The notes beneath the pieces are model-generated. The model was not told the DNA's origin. It ran no database searches and was given only the letters and a program-made list of their open reading frames with translations. A stretch of DNA of 64,000 bases from Typhlomys cinereus (taxonomy: Eukaryota; Chordata; Mammalia; Rodentia; Platacanthomyidae), in NCBI GenBank assembly GCA_023101885.1, contig JALPQD010000005.1:3367020-3431019 (forward strand), in the 5' to 3' direction. Below, in pieces: positions 22,440 to 32,960 of this stretch (its first letter is position 1; each line of letters starts with the position of its first letter). Made by a program: the position numbers and the translations under genes.

Positions 22440-22885
22440 GTCGAGGACTCAGTTGATAGAGTGCTTGTCTATCATGAATGAAATCCTGGATTTAAACACA
22501 GCGCTGCATAAAGTCAAGCGTGGTGGCACATGCCTGCCATCTGAGCACTTTGGAGGTGGAGGCAGAAGGATCAGAAATTCAAGGGGGGAAAGAGACCAAA
22601 AAGACGGAGAGACAAGAAGGTAGAGGAAGAAAAGGAAGAGAAAGAGGAGGAGATGAAGACTTAGGACAGAGTCTAAAGAAAGCTGACCTGTGCGGGGTAA
22701 GGGCTCATGGGTAGAATGCTTGCAAGAAGCCTGGGCTCCAGTCCCCTGCATGGAATAACCTGGGTGTTATTACATGCCTGTAATCTCAGCACCCAGGACG
22801 TGGAGCAGGAGGATCAGACTTCAAAGCCAGCCTTGGTTACGCAGTAAATTCTAGAAGATTCTGTCTCAAAAAAATCAAACAAAAA
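22440..22885 (+). mobile_element. Two ID-B1 composite SINEs
   Basis: The first, 22440-22600, has an ID head ('gactcagttgatagagtgct') and B1 ('gcgtggtggcacatgcctgc'). It ends in a purine-rich stretch. The second, 22685-22885, has 'gctcatgggtagaatgcttg' and 'attacatgcctgtaatctca' with a CAAA-type tail. Confidence 0.75.
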
Positions 22886-22889
22886 AGAA

Positions 22890-23600
22890 AAGGAGGAAGA
22901 GGAGGGGCTCCAGGCAGCAGCAGTTTCAAGAGAAAAGGCAGAAGAGGTGACCCTTTGGGCATGCGGCAGACAGTAAAGCATGGGTTGAACCCGGGAGGCC
23001 TGTGTGTGCTAGGCAAAGGGCTCTGCCATCGAGTCTATCCTCTCCCTGCGCAGCATTTCTAAGATTGGGCCGGTAGAAGGCAGCTGCCGCTCATCAGCAG
23101 TGGCGGATGAGACGATGGGATGGCACCTTGCGTAGATGTGTGCTGCATATTTGATTTCTGAAAGGGGAAAAAATGTGAGAAGTCCCCAGGGCATCTTGGG
23201 ACACTAGCAGATTCTCAGCGAGAGTCGCTGTGCTCATCGGAGTGAAGAATCTCCGCCATGTCTCAGATCTGCCTGCAGATCCAGCTCTGGGGCCAAATGT
23301 GCAGAGGAGAGAAATAAATGGACTTGTCATTCTGGACCCGAGGGAGTCTCTGTCACCTTCTTGCCATACTTATTGGTGGGTTCATTTCCCAACTTCCCCA
23401 CATCAAATACCTACCCTATCCTCAGGGTCCCTATGTTTGGTATCTGATCATGTCATTCTCCATGATCTCCTGTGGGTGCCCATGGCAATCTGCCATGAGT
23501 GTCATGTGGTTCTTACTATGCTGTAAGACGAGAACATATTTCACGCATGTACCACGCATGACTGGGAATATCTTTAGTGGGGAGGATGATTTCTTTATCT
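22890..23600. other. Unassigned, apparently unique sequence
   Basis: No gene-like structure. A weak ID-like antisense trace at about 22985-23045 ('gttgaacccgggaggcctg'). Confidence 0.4.
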
Positions 23601-24000
23601 CTGCATTGTTTAAACTGAATAAGCCATAATTTCACCTTATTGAGATAGTATTCAGAGCGAAATAGAAATGGGCTATGACATCGTCAAAAAAGACATGGAG
23701 GAACTTCCAATGCAGTTTACTAAGTGCAAGAAGGAAGTATGTAACAGCCACATACTGTACAGCCCCCATGGCGTGACATTCTAGAAAGATGAAACTGTAG
23801 AGGCCAAAAACAACTCGGATTGCTTCCAGGGGTTTAGGATGAGGACGGATGGGAAGAGAAAATGCAGGAGATATTTGGACAAGCCAAACTATTCTGTATG
23901 ACACGCCAGGCGTTTGTCAAAACCTGTAGAACTATAAAACATGAAGAGTGAGACTTAATGTATGCCAACTAAAATAGAATTATTTAGGAGGTAGGAGAGT
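23600..24000 (+). mobile_element. Ancient L1 3'-end fragment
   Basis: 'gattgcttccaggggtttag', 'ttctgtatgacacgcc', 'agagtgagacttaatgtatg' follow the order of old mammalian L1 3' ends. Very diverged and non-coding. Confidence 0.5.
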
Positions 24001-24236
24001 TCCAGGGAAGAAAACAGATCGTGACAGTGAAATCTAACGCTGTTAAAAATGTATGAAGTGATCTCACTGAAGGATGTGGGGGGAAGATGCTGACCTTAAG
24101 TCACTTTGGAAATTCACGGAATCACAGAGCCTCAAAACAAAAGCAACTGCCCATGAGCGCTCACTTCAGTGGATAGAATTCTGTTCCCTTGGGGTAGAGG
24201 TCGACAGTTCTGATACTGCTGAGGCCAGAAAGATGA

Positions 24237-24545
24237 CTGTCATAGTTGGGCACAGGTGTCAACCTGACAGTTGAGGGTTTGAGCTCTGGGCACATTTGTA
24301 GAGAATTAGTGGTTGAGTTAAGTCCAGAGCAAACCTGCAGGAGATTGTCTAGCTGATGGGGGACGGCCCAGCTCACAGTGGGTGGGATTAGGCCCTGGAA
24401 TAAATCACAGAGAGTTGGCATCCTTCTGTATATTTGGCCAGACATGTTGGCCTGGCAAGTGAGGATCGTCCCTCTCTCAGCCATTATGTGGTGATGGTGT
24501 GGCCAGTTCCCTCAGCCCTGGTGTTGGTGCATGCTCTCCGTCAAG
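24237..24545 (+). repeat. E2-type rodent repeat
   Basis: 'cacaggtgtcaacctgacag', 'tgagctctgggcacatttgt', 'ccagacatgttggcctggca'. Close to 59450-59780 and, inverted, to 52905-53325. Confidence 0.75.
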
Positions 24546-24612
24546 CTGGAGTCAATGGACAACAGGCATATTTTATCATTGTTGGGACGAGGATTTACAG
24601 ACAAGCCTTCTC

Positions 24613-24812
24613 TTGCTTGGGCTGGGGATGCTGTATAGGCAGCAGAGTGCTTGTAAAAATAAATAAATAAATAAAAAGCTGTGTTAGATCCAGGACCCGT
24701 AAGGTGGACATGGTAGTGCACATCTATAATCCCAGCCCCTAGGAAGGAATAGGAAGGTCAGCAAATTTAAGGCCAGCCTGACCCTGTCTCAAAAAAACAA
24801 AACAAAACAAAA
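24613..24812 (+). mobile_element. ID-B1 composite SINE
   Basis: ID fragment joined to (AAAT)n at about 24658-24675, then B1 ('gacatggtagtgcacatcta', 'aaatttaaggccagcctgac') and a CAAAA tail. Confidence 0.75.
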
Positions 24813-25064
24813 GTAAACTAAGAGAAGTCCAAAGATCAACTATAGTTGGCTGAAAACATTAATCATTAATAAGAACTCATGTCCAGCTTATCATAGATAT
24901 GAATGGTTATAAATAGAAACACACATGTGTATACATGCTAGTTGTTTGATATTAATATGAAAAGCACTAGTGTGCTCCCTGTTGCTGATAAACACCTTGT
25001 GCCTAGTTCTTGGTTTCTAGTACTATTCTTTAAAAAAAAACAAAAACTTAAGACTTCTAGAGAA

Positions 25065-25263
25065 TGGGCTGGAGAGGTGGCTCAGGGGTTAAGCCTCCGT
25101 CTTGCAGGCGGAAGGTCCTGAGTTCGGATCCCAGATCCCACGTATAGACGCCAGGCGGAAGCGGGGACGGCCTGCGCTTCTGGTCCTGGTAGGGCGGAGC
25201 CTGTGAATCCCAGGGCAGAAGGAGGTGGAGGCATCCATGGTGGTTCCCGAATTCGTCCGTGGT

Positions 25264-25320
<57 letters not shown>

Positions 25321-25375
25321 GCACATACATGCGCACAGTTGAATAAATAATAATAAAAAAAAATTAAAAAAAAAA
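25065..25375 (+). mobile_element. S1 SINE, full length, with CA/CG tract
   Basis: Complete S1 with a perfect 15-bp direct repeat, AAGACTTCTAGAGAA, at 25050-25064 and 25376-25390. The internal repeat is (CA)n at 25267-25305 followed by about eight CG units to 25321, a strictly alternating purine/pyrimidine tract. Confidence 0.95.
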
Positions 25376-25439
25376 AAGACTTCTAGAGAAATGGCTGGCT
25401 GGGTTTGGGTAGGAACATACAAGCTGAGAAGATGGGTCT

Positions 25440-25770
25440 GGTACATTTAGGTGCTTGAGAGTAAGCAAGTGTTGGGCTGGAGAGAAGGTATAGAGGGTAA
25501 AGCGCTTGCTGTACAAACCGGAGGACCTCGGTTCTTAGTGCTAGAGAACACGTAAAGTCAGACTCATACATATGATCCCATCACTCCTACTATAAGATGG
25601 GAGGGAGTTGGAGACAGGAGACCCCCCAACAGCTCATGGGCCATCTAGCCTACCCTGCTCAGTGACAATCAACGAGATGAACACCCAAGGCTGCCTGCAC
25701 GCAGAGCCGTGTCGCATACATGGCTCACAGAAACACACATGCACATACACAAAGATTAAAAAAGAAAAAG
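25440..25770 (+). mobile_element. RSINE1-like SINE
   Basis: 'gttgggctggagagaaggta', 'aaagcgcttgctgtac', 'ggaggacctcggttcttagt', 'catggctcacagaaacacac' and an A-rich end. tRNA-headed and longer than B2. Confidence 0.65.
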
Positions 25771-26340
25771 TAGTGAGGTGTTACTACAGATGTTGTATAT
25801 AGTATCATAGACAATTGAGGCTGTGTCAAGGAGGCAGAAGTGTCAACTGAGAGAGAGCCCAGTGACTAAAATGTAGAATTTGAGCAAGACACATAAAGAT
25901 AACATTGCATAGAACCTATGAATTGATATGAATTGGATAAATTAATGAGGGAGAAGATATGACCATGGAGAAGAATTATATAAATGTATGCAGATCCTTT
26001 GTATTCAAGGCAAGGGAGCCTGAGTCTCACTCTTTACGTAGTGACTAATCTCTGAAAACATTAACAGGAGGAAGAGAGACTTGACAGTGGAGAAACCTGA
26101 CACACACATAAAACCTCAGCCAGATGGTTAATCACTGAGCATTGCATACGAGTTGACCAGTGCAATAAAAATGGTTCTTTGTAGGCTAATCTCCCTTCCC
26201 AAATTGCATCGCCCCAAGGCAATATGAGAAAAGCAAGAGGTTTCAGTTGAGAGACTTTTACAAACCAATGTCTCTCTGAACTATGAAGGTCAGCAGAGAA
26301 AGAGGTAAATAAGCAGGACTGCGAGCTGTCATGTGGTACC
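25771..26340. other. Unassigned, apparently unique sequence
   Basis: No gene or repeat recognised. Confidence 0.45.
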
Positions 26341-26364
26341 TGCAAGGGATTGTTTTTATTCTGG

Positions 26365-26480
26365 TGCTCTGGCCTCTACCTCCCCAGTGTTGGGATTATG
26401 GGGTGCAGTGCTGGATCCAACCCAGTACTTCCTGTGGGCTGCCCATGCCCTCAGACACTGGTGCTGCATCCTTAGCCGGA
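26365..26480 (-). mobile_element. B1/ID fragment, antisense
   Basis: 'ctctacctccccagtgttgg' and 'ctggatccaacccagtactt'. Confidence 0.55.
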
Positions 26481-26524
26481 TGCCATCTTTGAATAAGAGA
26501 ACTTTAGGCAGAGGCTAATTAAAT

Positions 26525-26669
26525 CTGAATATTAGTACAATGTTATTAACTATGGACTTTAGCTAATAATGTAGCTGCACTCATGTCAGGTGGTAATAAT
26601 GAGAAACAGTATATGGAAATTTTGTTATCTTCATAATTTTCTTGTGAATGTTAATTGTCTTAGAAAATA
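26525..26669 (+). mobile_element. Ancient L1 3' terminus
   Basis: 'attaactatggactttagct' and 'taattgtcttagaaaataaa' resemble the extreme 3' end of old mammalian L1 copies. Confidence 0.45.
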
Positions 26670-26681
26670 AAATCCATTTTT

Positions 26682-26980
26682 ATTTTTTTATTTTTAATTT
26701 TTAAATTTTTTTTATTATTTATTCCATTGTGCATGTGTGCGTGTGTGTATGTATGTGTGTGTGTGTAGAACCACGGATGAATTCAAGAACCACCATGGAC
26801 CGGCTCCACCTCCTCCCTGTTTACTCTGCCCCAGGATTCACAGGCTCCGCCCTACCAGGACCAGAAGCGCAGGCCGCCCCCACTTCCGCCCGGCGTCTAT
26901 ACGTGGGGTCTAGGATCCGAACTCAGGACCTTCCACCTTCAAGGCAGAGGCTTAACCCCCAAGCCACCTGTCCAGCCCCC
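26682..26980 (-). mobile_element. S1 SINE, antisense
   Basis: Complete S1 read in reverse. Direct repeat AAATCCATTTTT at 26670-26681 and 26981-26992. The ORF crossing it is a translation of the SINE antisense strand, not a gene. Confidence 0.93.
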
Positions 26981-26999
26981 AAATCCATTTTTAAATTTT

Positions 27000-27760
27000 T
27001 CCTGGTATTAGAGAGAGAGAGAGAGAGAGCGAACATACACATATCACTTCATGTGTCAGAGGACAACTTTCAGAAGTCAGTTTTCTCCTTCCAACATGTG
27101 GACTCCAGGAATTTAACTCAAATCACCAAGTTTTTGCACAGGTACCTTTACCCAGTGAGCCATCTCACCAACCTAAGTAAGATACCTAAAGAAGTTAATT
27201 TTCCAAGTTAGCCAATGTAAGTTATTATCAGTGTAACTTACTGTACTGGTCATCTATATTTTTGAGACAGGTGACTGCATAGTTCAGGCTGTCTGGGAAC
27301 TCACCATGTAGCCCAGGCTGTCCTCACACTCCCAGGGGTGAGGCTCTTAAGTGCTAGAATTACAGGCATGAGCTGCCATACCAGGCCTTCAGTGTAACTT
27401 TTAAATTTTTAAAAAACTTTATTATAATTGTGTGAGTATGCATATATACATGAATGTAGCATGCATGTGTGGAGGTTAGAGGACAACTTTATGGAATCGG
27501 TTTTCTCTTTCCATCTTGATGAGGGTTCTGGGGACAGAATCCAGGTCATCAGGTTTGCTTGGCAAGCACCTTTAGCCACTGAGCCACACTGAACATTGGT
27601 TGCAATCTGTTCTTATTTATTTGACAAGCTATGTGGGAAGTACTATTCTAAGTGTCTTATAAATACTAACTCGATTTCCCCCCACGTTTTTCCATGGTGA
27701 GAATGGATCTAGGCCTTCATGCTAGACAAGAGCTGGACTGCTTAGCCACATTCCCAGCCC
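27000..27760 (-). mobile_element. Cluster of antisense B2-like, B1 and ID SINEs
   Basis: B2-like at 27000-27175 ('gacaactttcagaagtcagt'). B1 at 27255-27390 ('gcccaggctgtcctcacact'). B2-like at 27405-27600 ('ggttagaggacaactttatg'). ID at 27680-27760 ('tggactgcttagccacattc'). All share the minus orientation. Confidence 0.75.
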
Positions 27761-27929
27761 TGTGGTTGCCTGAGGTATAAAACGGTCAAGCAACACCTGC
27801 CAGGTTGAAACAACTGGCGAGTGGTAAAGCTTCTATTTGGATCAAGGCGGCCTGTCTCCAGAGGTGATGGGCTTAACCATTAGCCTACACAGCGTTTCTT
27901 TTGCAATGACGGTTTTGAGAACTAGTTTT

Positions 27930-28445
27930 TATATGAGTTATCTTAATATTTATTTACTTATTTGAGAGAGAAGGGGGGATAAAGACATTTGTGGATATCA
28001 GAGATAACTTTTGGAACTCTGCTATTTCCTCCCACTACGTGGGCTTCCTGGCATCAAACTCAGGATACAATAGATTTAGGAGCTATCTTCCTGCCCCTGA
28101 AAAGTAGTTTTAAATTCAATTCTTGTCCTCTGTGTTTGTCATTAGAAACCAAAATACAACTGCTGAGTGCCGCCATGTATTATTGTCATTGTTGGCCACT
28201 AGAGGGCAACAAAGCCCTTGCAAACTGTCTAATGATTGTATTTTTAACTTGAAGGCGGTTGTGTATGCGAGGGGGAGACACGTGGTTGTGTATGCGAGGG
28301 GGAGACACGTGTGCTCGTAAGGTGGTCAGAGGACAACTTGGGGGATCGGTTCTCTTTCACACAGCTTGGGTTCCAGAGATTTAACTAGATCATCAGATTT
28401 GGGGTAAAGTGCCTCTAAACACTGAGCCAGAACATCTGCACAATG
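27930..28445 (-). mobile_element. Two antisense B2-like SINEs, one with a tandem duplication
   Basis: 27940-28105 ('gagataacttttggaactct') and about 28255-28445 ('cagaggacaacttgggggat'). The second contains an exact 27-bp tandem duplication, 28257-28283 and 28284-28310. About 150 bp of unassigned sequence separates them. Confidence 0.7.
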
Positions 28446-28624
28446 ATTGTATTTTTAGAATGACAGTCCCTGTCTTTCTGCTCTGTTTCTCTCAATTTTT
28501 ATTTTCTTAATTCTAAAATATTTATTATTTCTATTTATTTATTTATTTATTTATTTATTTTTTTTTTTTTTTTTGAGGCATGGTTTTATGTAACCCGGTC
28601 TGGTTTCCATCGCTTTTCTTTTTC

Positions 28625-28906
28625 TTTTTTTTTAATTTTTTTTTATTATTATTTATTCAATTGTGAGTGTGTGTGCGTGTGTATGTATGTGTGTGTAGAA
28701 TCACAGACGAATTCGGGAACCACATGGACGCCTCCACCTCCTCCTTGTTTACTCTGCCCCAGGATTCACAGGCTCCGCCCTACCAGGACCGGAAACGCAG
28801 GTCTCCCCGACTTCCGCCTGGCGTCTATACGTGGGGTCTAGGATTCGAACTCAGGACCTTCTGCCTGGAAGGCAGAGGCTTAACCCCTGAGCCACTTCTC
28901 CAGCCC
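28625..28906 (-). mobile_element. S1 SINE, antisense, inside a degraded B1
   Basis: Complete S1 with a 14-bp direct repeat, CGCTTTTCTTTTTC, at 28611-28624 and 28907-28920. Its left flank (about 28575-28610, 'gaggcatggttttatgtaac') is an antisense B1. Confidence 0.92.
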
Positions 28907-28920
28907 CGCTTTTCTTTTTC

Positions 28921-29480
28921 ATGTACCTGTGTATGGGGTACATGCATGCGTATATATGTGTGGGTGTTTGCATGTGGGTGGGTGTACATGTGTGTGGATG
29001 TATGTACACTCGTGCACTTCAGTGTGTGTGGCTGTGGAGGTCTAAGAGAGATATTGGGAAGCTTTCTCCATCACTTTTCCATTTTATTGCTTTGAACCCA
29101 GGATCTCTAAATAAACCCAGAACAGGACGTTAGGTCTAGTCTGTCTAGCCAGCTTGATCCGAGGATTCCCAGACTCTGCCTTCCAGGGCTAGAATTACAG
29201 GTGGGCTGTTGCACCTGTCTAACATTTTTACATTGGATTTGGGGATCTGAATTTAGGTCAGTTTGCTTGCCAGGCTTTAACCATGGAGTCCCAGTCCCTC
29301 CATTACTTTTTAAGTGGCTGAGTCTTGATCCTGCCTCTTCCTCAGAGTGGTGGGATTGCAGGGTATGTATATCACTTCTCATTTTAGTTTTTATTCCAGC
29401 ACTGAGGATCAAGCCCAGAGCCAGGCACATAAGAGGCCAATGCTCTTTCTGTGAACTGCAGGGCAAGATCCCCTGAGAGT
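28921..29480 (-). mobile_element. Degraded SINE cluster, antisense
   Basis: GT-rich SINE remnant at 28930-29110 ('gcacttcagtgtgtgtggct'), S2-like at 29120-29310 ('attcccagactctgccttcc') and B1/ID at 29310-29480 ('gagtggtgggattgcagggt'). Confidence 0.6.
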
Positions 29481-29557
29481 TTCTTATCTGCATTACTTTA
29501 AACCAGACCCTGTTTACTAGCCCATAAACAAACAGAAAAAGCACACAAATAAAATTA

Positions 29558-29735
29558 TTTCAAGCCTGGGGGCTCAGTTGGTGGACTGCTTGCCAAGCAG
29601 GCGTGAAGCCCTGGGCTGAATCCCTAGCTCTGCATAAACTGGGGAGAGACATGTGGCTGTGACCCCAGCACCTGACTCGGCAGTTTTCAGCTGTAGTGAA
29701 TTTGAGGCTGACACCCTATCTCAAATGTTCCCCAA
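29558..29735 (+). mobile_element. ID-B1 composite SINE
   Basis: 'gggggctcagttggtggact', 'ccctgggctgaatccctagc', then a B1 half ('gtgaatttgaggctgacacc'). Confidence 0.75.
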
Positions 29736-29741
29736 AAGGCT

Positions 29742-29904
29742 CAGGGGTTAAAGGCTTTGTCTACAAGCAGAAGAACCTGAGTTCAGATCCCGTGTAAAAA
29801 TGCTGGGTAGATGTGTCAGTGACCTGTAATTCCAGCCCCGGAAGGCAGAGCCTGGGAAACCCCAGAGCAAAGCAATCAAGAGGTAAGGCAGTCCAGAATG
29901 ATTC
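29742..29904 (+). mobile_element. S2 SINE, 5' half (split by an LTR)
   Basis: S2 from 'ggctcaggggttaaaggc' to 'gtccagaatgattc', stopping in mid-body. The remaining part resumes at about 30712. Confidence 0.88.
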
Positions 29905-30669
29905 TACGGCAGGATTAGAGCAGCCATGCTGGCATGGGTCTCTAAGGTCTTTGAAAGTCTTTGGAATTCCTGAAGGTCATCCCCCACTGCTGGAATCATC
30001 CTGAAGGAACACCCCTGCTGAGGAACTGACTCCAGTCCTCCCAGAGATAAGATGGCCAACTTCCTTATGAAGGAATTATGGAGATAATCCCATATCTCTC
30101 CATATCAAACAACTTGACCTCTAGCCCACGTGGGCCCAAGAGCAATTGGGTTGGGCCCCAGTGGGAGCTAACCAATGAGAAAAAGCCAGTTTCCCGGGCT
30201 TGTCTAGATATAGATAACTTGTCTAGATATCCAGGCTCGTCTTGTATAAATATGCCTGGCACTGGCAGCCATCTTTGGCGCCCTCGCCCCTCATGGCAAT
30301 AGTGCCATGAATCTGTTTCTTGCCTGCTTGCTTCTCATGGAGTTGCCCTAGCCCCTCAGAGCACTTGTGCCACGAGTTCTTTCTAGCTCCTTGCCTGTTC
30401 CTCAGGGATTCCCTGCCTAGGGTCCGTGAGTCCTCCGGTGCCCTAGCCCCTCGTGGCACTCAGAGTGCCATGAGAGCGTTTCTAGCTCCATGAGTTCTCC
30501 AGGGCATCCTAGCCCCTCACGGCACTCCACGCCTGGAGTCCATGACTTCCAGCCTTTCTCTCCTCTAATAAACTCTGCCTTATTCCTCTTCACGTGCTCT
30601 GGTTTCAATCTTCGACTCTGGAATACAAACCCTACAACATTGGGACGGTTGTTTCCTGTCCCTGCAACA
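29905..30669 (+). mobile_element. ERV LTR 'A' (class II-like) with primer-binding site
   Basis: LTR promoter architecture is visible: a CCAAT box (ACCAATGAG, 30171), a TATA box (TATAAATA, 30245-30252), then 'gccatctttggcgcc' just downstream, which contains an inverted YY1 core. A poly-A signal AATAAA lies at 30567-30572. The LTR ends in CA at 30668-30669 and is followed by a primer-site-like TGGCACCCC... at 30672-30689. It interrupts an S2 SINE. The left boundary is inferred from the SINE break; its first bases are TA rather than TG, perhaps a mutation. No gag, pol or env remains, and only about 40 bp follow the LTR, so it is a badly deleted provirus. It is related to LTR B at 32200-32776. 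Confidence 0.8.
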
Positions 30670-30671
30670 TT

Positions 30672-30689
30672 TGGCACCCCAGTTGGGAC
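30672..30689 (+). other. Degenerate retroviral primer-binding site
   Basis: TGGCACCCCAGTTGGGAC, two bases after the LTR CA. The spacing is right for a PBS, but the sequence is diverged from the lysine-type site seen in copy B. Confidence 0.6.
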
Positions 30690-30711
30690 AGTCCCGATTG
30701 TCCTGCATCAA

Positions 30712-30820
30712 TTTCCCATGTCATCCTTGGGAATAAACATTCAAGTGCCTCTTATACACATACATATGCACACACACACACACAAACACACACACATACA
30801 ACACGCATGCAAAACAAACA
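30712..30820 (+). mobile_element. S2 SINE, 3' half
   Basis: 'cccatgtcatccttgggaat', 'caagtgcctcttatacac' and CA tail, continuing the body that stops at 29904. Confidence 0.8.
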
Positions 30821-30884
30821 AAAAAAGAAGAAACAAAAGGAGCAAAAATAAAACAACAACAACAAAAACAAAACAAGCTTAAAT

Positions 30885-31075
30885 CTGAACTGGGCATAGT
30901 GGAACGCCTGTGATTCCAACCTTGGGAGTCATAGACAAGAAGGTTGCTACAGGATAGGAAAGAGGGTTACTACAGGTTCCAGACCAGCTTGGTCTACTTA
31001 GTGAACTCCAGGTTAACTGGAACAACACAGTAAGACCTTGTCTCAAAAAAAAAAAAAAAAAAAAAAAAAAGCCTA
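30885..31075 (+). mobile_element. B1 SINE
   Basis: 'actgggcatagtggaacgcc', 'ccagaccagcttggtctact', 'aagaccttgtctc' and a poly-A tail. About 30 bp seem duplicated inside ('ggttgctacagg', 'gggttactacagg'). Confidence 0.85.
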
Positions 31076-31643
31076 ACTAAATAAACGTGTAACTTGAATC
31101 TTAGCTGTGAGCACAGGACAAAACAAACTTTAAGAAAAAAAAAAAAAACTACTATATAATAAAAGTGTAAAAGTGTAAGAATATAGACTACAGACAACGT
31201 GTGGGCATGTATTAAAAAGAGGGAAAAAGACAAGTGGAAAACTGAATTTAAAGACCTTCTGCTTTCTGGGCCTGCAGGCCTGTGCCCCACCTGCAGCTAT
31301 CATTTTACAAAGTTGGTCGGGGGAGGTATTTGTCTAGCATATGTCAGAGCCTGAATCTGCTCCTCAGCGCTGCCTGCAAAAAGAAAGAAAAAATTGTATA
31401 GCACCTGGCTCAGTGTTAGGTACTAGCTAACCAGACTAAATATCTAAGTACCTTAATTTACATGGTAAGTATATCCTGAGCTCACATAAGCTCACTTAGA
31501 AATCCATCAGGGAACCGAGATACTTAAGGGAGCCCAATAGCGAATCCTTTTTAACTAAGAAGTAGTCTGTAATTTAGTCCGGTGTAAATCTCTACGTTCA
31601 TATGTGGTTTAGCTGGTATCATTGGTTAAATAAAAAATCAATT

Positions 31644-31680
<37 letters not shown>

Positions 31681-32199
31681 GCGCGCGTGTGTGCGCTGTG
31701 TCCCGCTTTCCCTCTCTGGTGTGGTTGAGTAACAAAAGGAAGTAACAAAAGTCAAGGGCTCAAGATGCTACCTGGCATTCACGCCCTGTTCTCCACACTT
31801 ACTGGCTGAGAAAAACAAACTTTTATGGAGTGGGTCCTCATCCATAAAGCAATGGGATAAACTCTTTCCAAATCAACATTCAGTTTCCCAGGTAGACAGT
31901 AAAAGATCTGCAAAAGCCAAGCTTGTGTTAAAGATCCTACAGGCTAATTGATTAGAACTTTGTGACTGTGCATAGTTGGAATGCTGCAATCCAGAGACCA
32001 AGAATCCCGGGCTATCTTTAATCCCCTTCCCAGCCATTATCAGCCACATTTGTGTCTGTCCTGACTTGCTTTTGACAATCAGGTAAAACCTTTGGGTTGA
32101 GTCTGAGACCTTGTTACAAAACACCAACAACAAACAAAACAAAACAAAACAAACAAATAACCTTTAGAATGCACTAATTTGCAAAGTTAGTAACAAGGC
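31076..32199. other. Mostly unassigned sequence
   Basis: Holds an ID-like fragment at about 31310-31400, a GT/GC dinucleotide tract at about 31646-31695 and a CAAA-rich tail at about 32118-32158. No gene seen. Confidence 0.45.
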
Positions 32200-32776
32200 C
32201 ACTAGTTGCCACCAACTGGATTGGCCCCAGTGGGAGCTAACCAATGAGAAAAAGCCAGTTTCCCCGGGCTTGTCTAGGTGTATAAATATGCCTGGCCCTG
32301 GCAGCCATCTTTGGCGCCCTAGCCCCTCGTGACACTTGAGCCACGAGTTCTTGCTGGCTTCTTGTTCCTTGCTGTTCATGGATTCCATGCCCAGGGTCCA
32401 TGAGTTCTTTTCCACCTAACTGCTTCTCATGAGTTCTCCGGTGCCCTAGCCCCTCATGGCATTAGTGCCATAAGTCCGTTTCTAGCTCCATGCCTGCTTC
32501 TCATGGATTCCATCAGTTCTTTCCAGCTACTTGCTTCTCATGAGTTCTCCGGGGCACCTGCCCCTCGTGGTACTGAGGATGCCATGAATCCATTTCTAGC
32601 TCCATGGTTCTCCGGGGCGTCTGAACCCCTTATGGCACGCCACGTCTGGAGTCCACGAATTCCAGCCTTTCTCTCCTCTAATAAACTCTACTTTAATCCT
32701 TTACACGTGTTCTATTTCAGTCTTCGACTCTGGAACACAAGAACCCTGCATCACCCGAACGATGGTTCCTGTAACA
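32200..32776 (+). mobile_element. ERV LTR 'B' (class II-like), 5'-truncated
   Basis: Aligns to the right three quarters of LTR A: CCAAT at 32241, TATAAATA at 32281-32288, 'gccatctttggcgcc' at 32303 on, and AATAAA at 32680-32685. It ends in CA at 32775-32776. The R/U5 part has several repeated 'ctcrtggcac...gtgccatgag' inverted repeats. U3 is cut off on the left, with no direct repeat visible. Confidence 0.82.
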
Positions 32777-32778
32777 TT

Positions 32779-32796
32779 TGGCCCCCGAACAGGGAC
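32779..32796 (+). other. Primer-binding site, lysine tRNA type
   Basis: TGGCCCCCGAACAGGGAC matches the Lys3-type PBS consensus TGGCGCCCGAACAGGGAC at 17 of 18 positions. It lies two bases after the LTR end. This supports a betaretrovirus-like (class II) origin. Confidence 0.85.
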
Positions 32797-32955
32797 CCTG
32801 TAACATATGGTGAGACATATGTTCCCGCATCATCTGGAGACCCACATGGGACTATCCTGTGAGATCCGGTAACCCAGAAGAGACATTTGAACAGAGGAAA
32901 GACTTCTTGCATCATTTGGTAACCACGAAGAGATCCATGAAGGAAGGGACTGTCT
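32797..32955 (+). mobile_element. ERV leader remnant with repeated PBS-like units
   Basis: After the PBS, similar units recur: 'aacatatggtgagacatatg', 'catcatctggagacccacat', 'catcatttggtaaccacgaa'. No coding region follows, and the element ends where an RSINE1-like SINE begins. Confidence 0.6.
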
Positions 32956-32960
32956 CGCAA

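Noticed and set aside
26729..27211. Recurring peptide (…TTDEFGNHH…, …TGSALPGPEAQA…) in open frames at many sites
   Set aside because: It is the antisense translation of S1 SINEs and appears wherever S1 does; not a protein family.
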